Source: Shewanella algicola
Lineage (GTDB): Bacteria; Pseudomonadota; Gammaproteobacteria; Enterobacterales; Shewanellaceae
Reading direction: 5' to 3'
Length of the DNA: 64,000 bases
Assembly: GCF_014648035.1 (NCBI RefSeq)
Contig: NZ_BMQI01000010.1
Location: forward strand, 42,218 to 106,217
Under the pieces are notes generated by a model, which had not been told where the DNA came from, searched no databases, and was given only the letters and a program-made list of their open reading frames with translations. Below, in pieces: positions 63,932 through 64,000 of this stretch; position 1 is the first letter of the stretch; the number at the start of each line of letters is the position of its first letter. Made by a program: the position numbers and the translations under genes.

Positions 63932-64000
63932 TGAGTTATACCAATTCCATTAATTATGTGACCAATCAGAGTCACTCAGATTGTTCAGTTTGAGGCGCAT

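Overview
The window looks like a chromosomal segment of a Shewanella species or a very close marine gammaproteobacterium. Evidence: moderate-to-low GC, a complete oleABCD hydrocarbon cluster, a seven-gene valine/isoleucine degradation cluster, oversized PstC and PstA permeases, and a gene order (tyrR, FAH, maiA, ompW, metA, thiolase, mmsA; mnmC, fabB, pdxB, asd, fimV, truA, folC, dedD, cvpA, purF) that matches what I remember of Shewanella chromosomes. The species cannot be decided by eye. No rRNA, tRNA, prophage, complete insertion sequence, integrase or CRISPR array was recognised.

Layout. 1-2.7 kb: end of tyrR and the tyrosine-catabolism pair FAH/maiA, with a TyrR-box candidate. 2.9-5.9 kb: ompW behind two FNR/CRP-like sites, a short-chain dehydrogenase, and metA behind three tandem MetJ boxes. 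6.0-14.0 kb: branched-chain acyl-CoA catabolism (thiolase, mmsA, acyl-CoA dehydrogenase, enoyl-CoA hydratase, hydroxyisobutyryl-CoA hydrolase, mmsB, SDR) behind a LiuR-like box. 14-21.7 kb: membrane proteins, a metallocarboxypeptidase-like enzyme, ABC-F protein YbiT, an alpha/beta hydrolase and a NIT-domain chemoreceptor. 22.5-25.9 kb: conserved small families (DUF1415, LysE, DUF4136 lipoprotein, DUF2797, GcvR-like). 26-31.7 kb: pstC-pstA-pstB-phoU behind a Pho-box-like array; no pstS. 32-37 kb: MOT1 transporter, DUF502, YajD, DUF1289, a methyltransferase. 37.2-42 kb: oleA, oleB, oleC and oleD, which condense fatty acyl-CoAs head to head into long-chain olefins. 42-51.9 kb: methionine gamma-lyase, galU, mnmC, fabB, pdxB, asd. 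52.2-63.9 kb: fimV, truA, folC, dedD, cvpA, purF and a TrmK-like methyltransferase.

The most unusual content is intergenic. Seven repeat arrays (about 21.7-22.5, 34.5-35.3, 43.3-43.7, 44.8-45.0, 48.5-49.5, 56.2-57.3 and 62.7-63.2 kb; together roughly 4.9 kb) are mosaics of a short stem-loop whose flanks are fixed (GTC on one side, CCAGGTGTT on the other) while the stem comes in several sequence classes with both arms changed together. They are mixed with a 49-bp structured element, heptanucleotide microsatellites and recurring linkers, and have amplified locally as 260-bp and 145-bp tandem units. All seven lie downstream of genes and none lies between divergent genes. This resembles REP/BIME elements, but I see no REP-associated transposase in the window. 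The rest is mainly ordinary core-genome content; smaller oddities are a degenerate methyltransferase domain in MnmC, DNA-level repeat expansion inside fimV, and a hexanucleotide microsatellite touching the maiA ribosome binding site.
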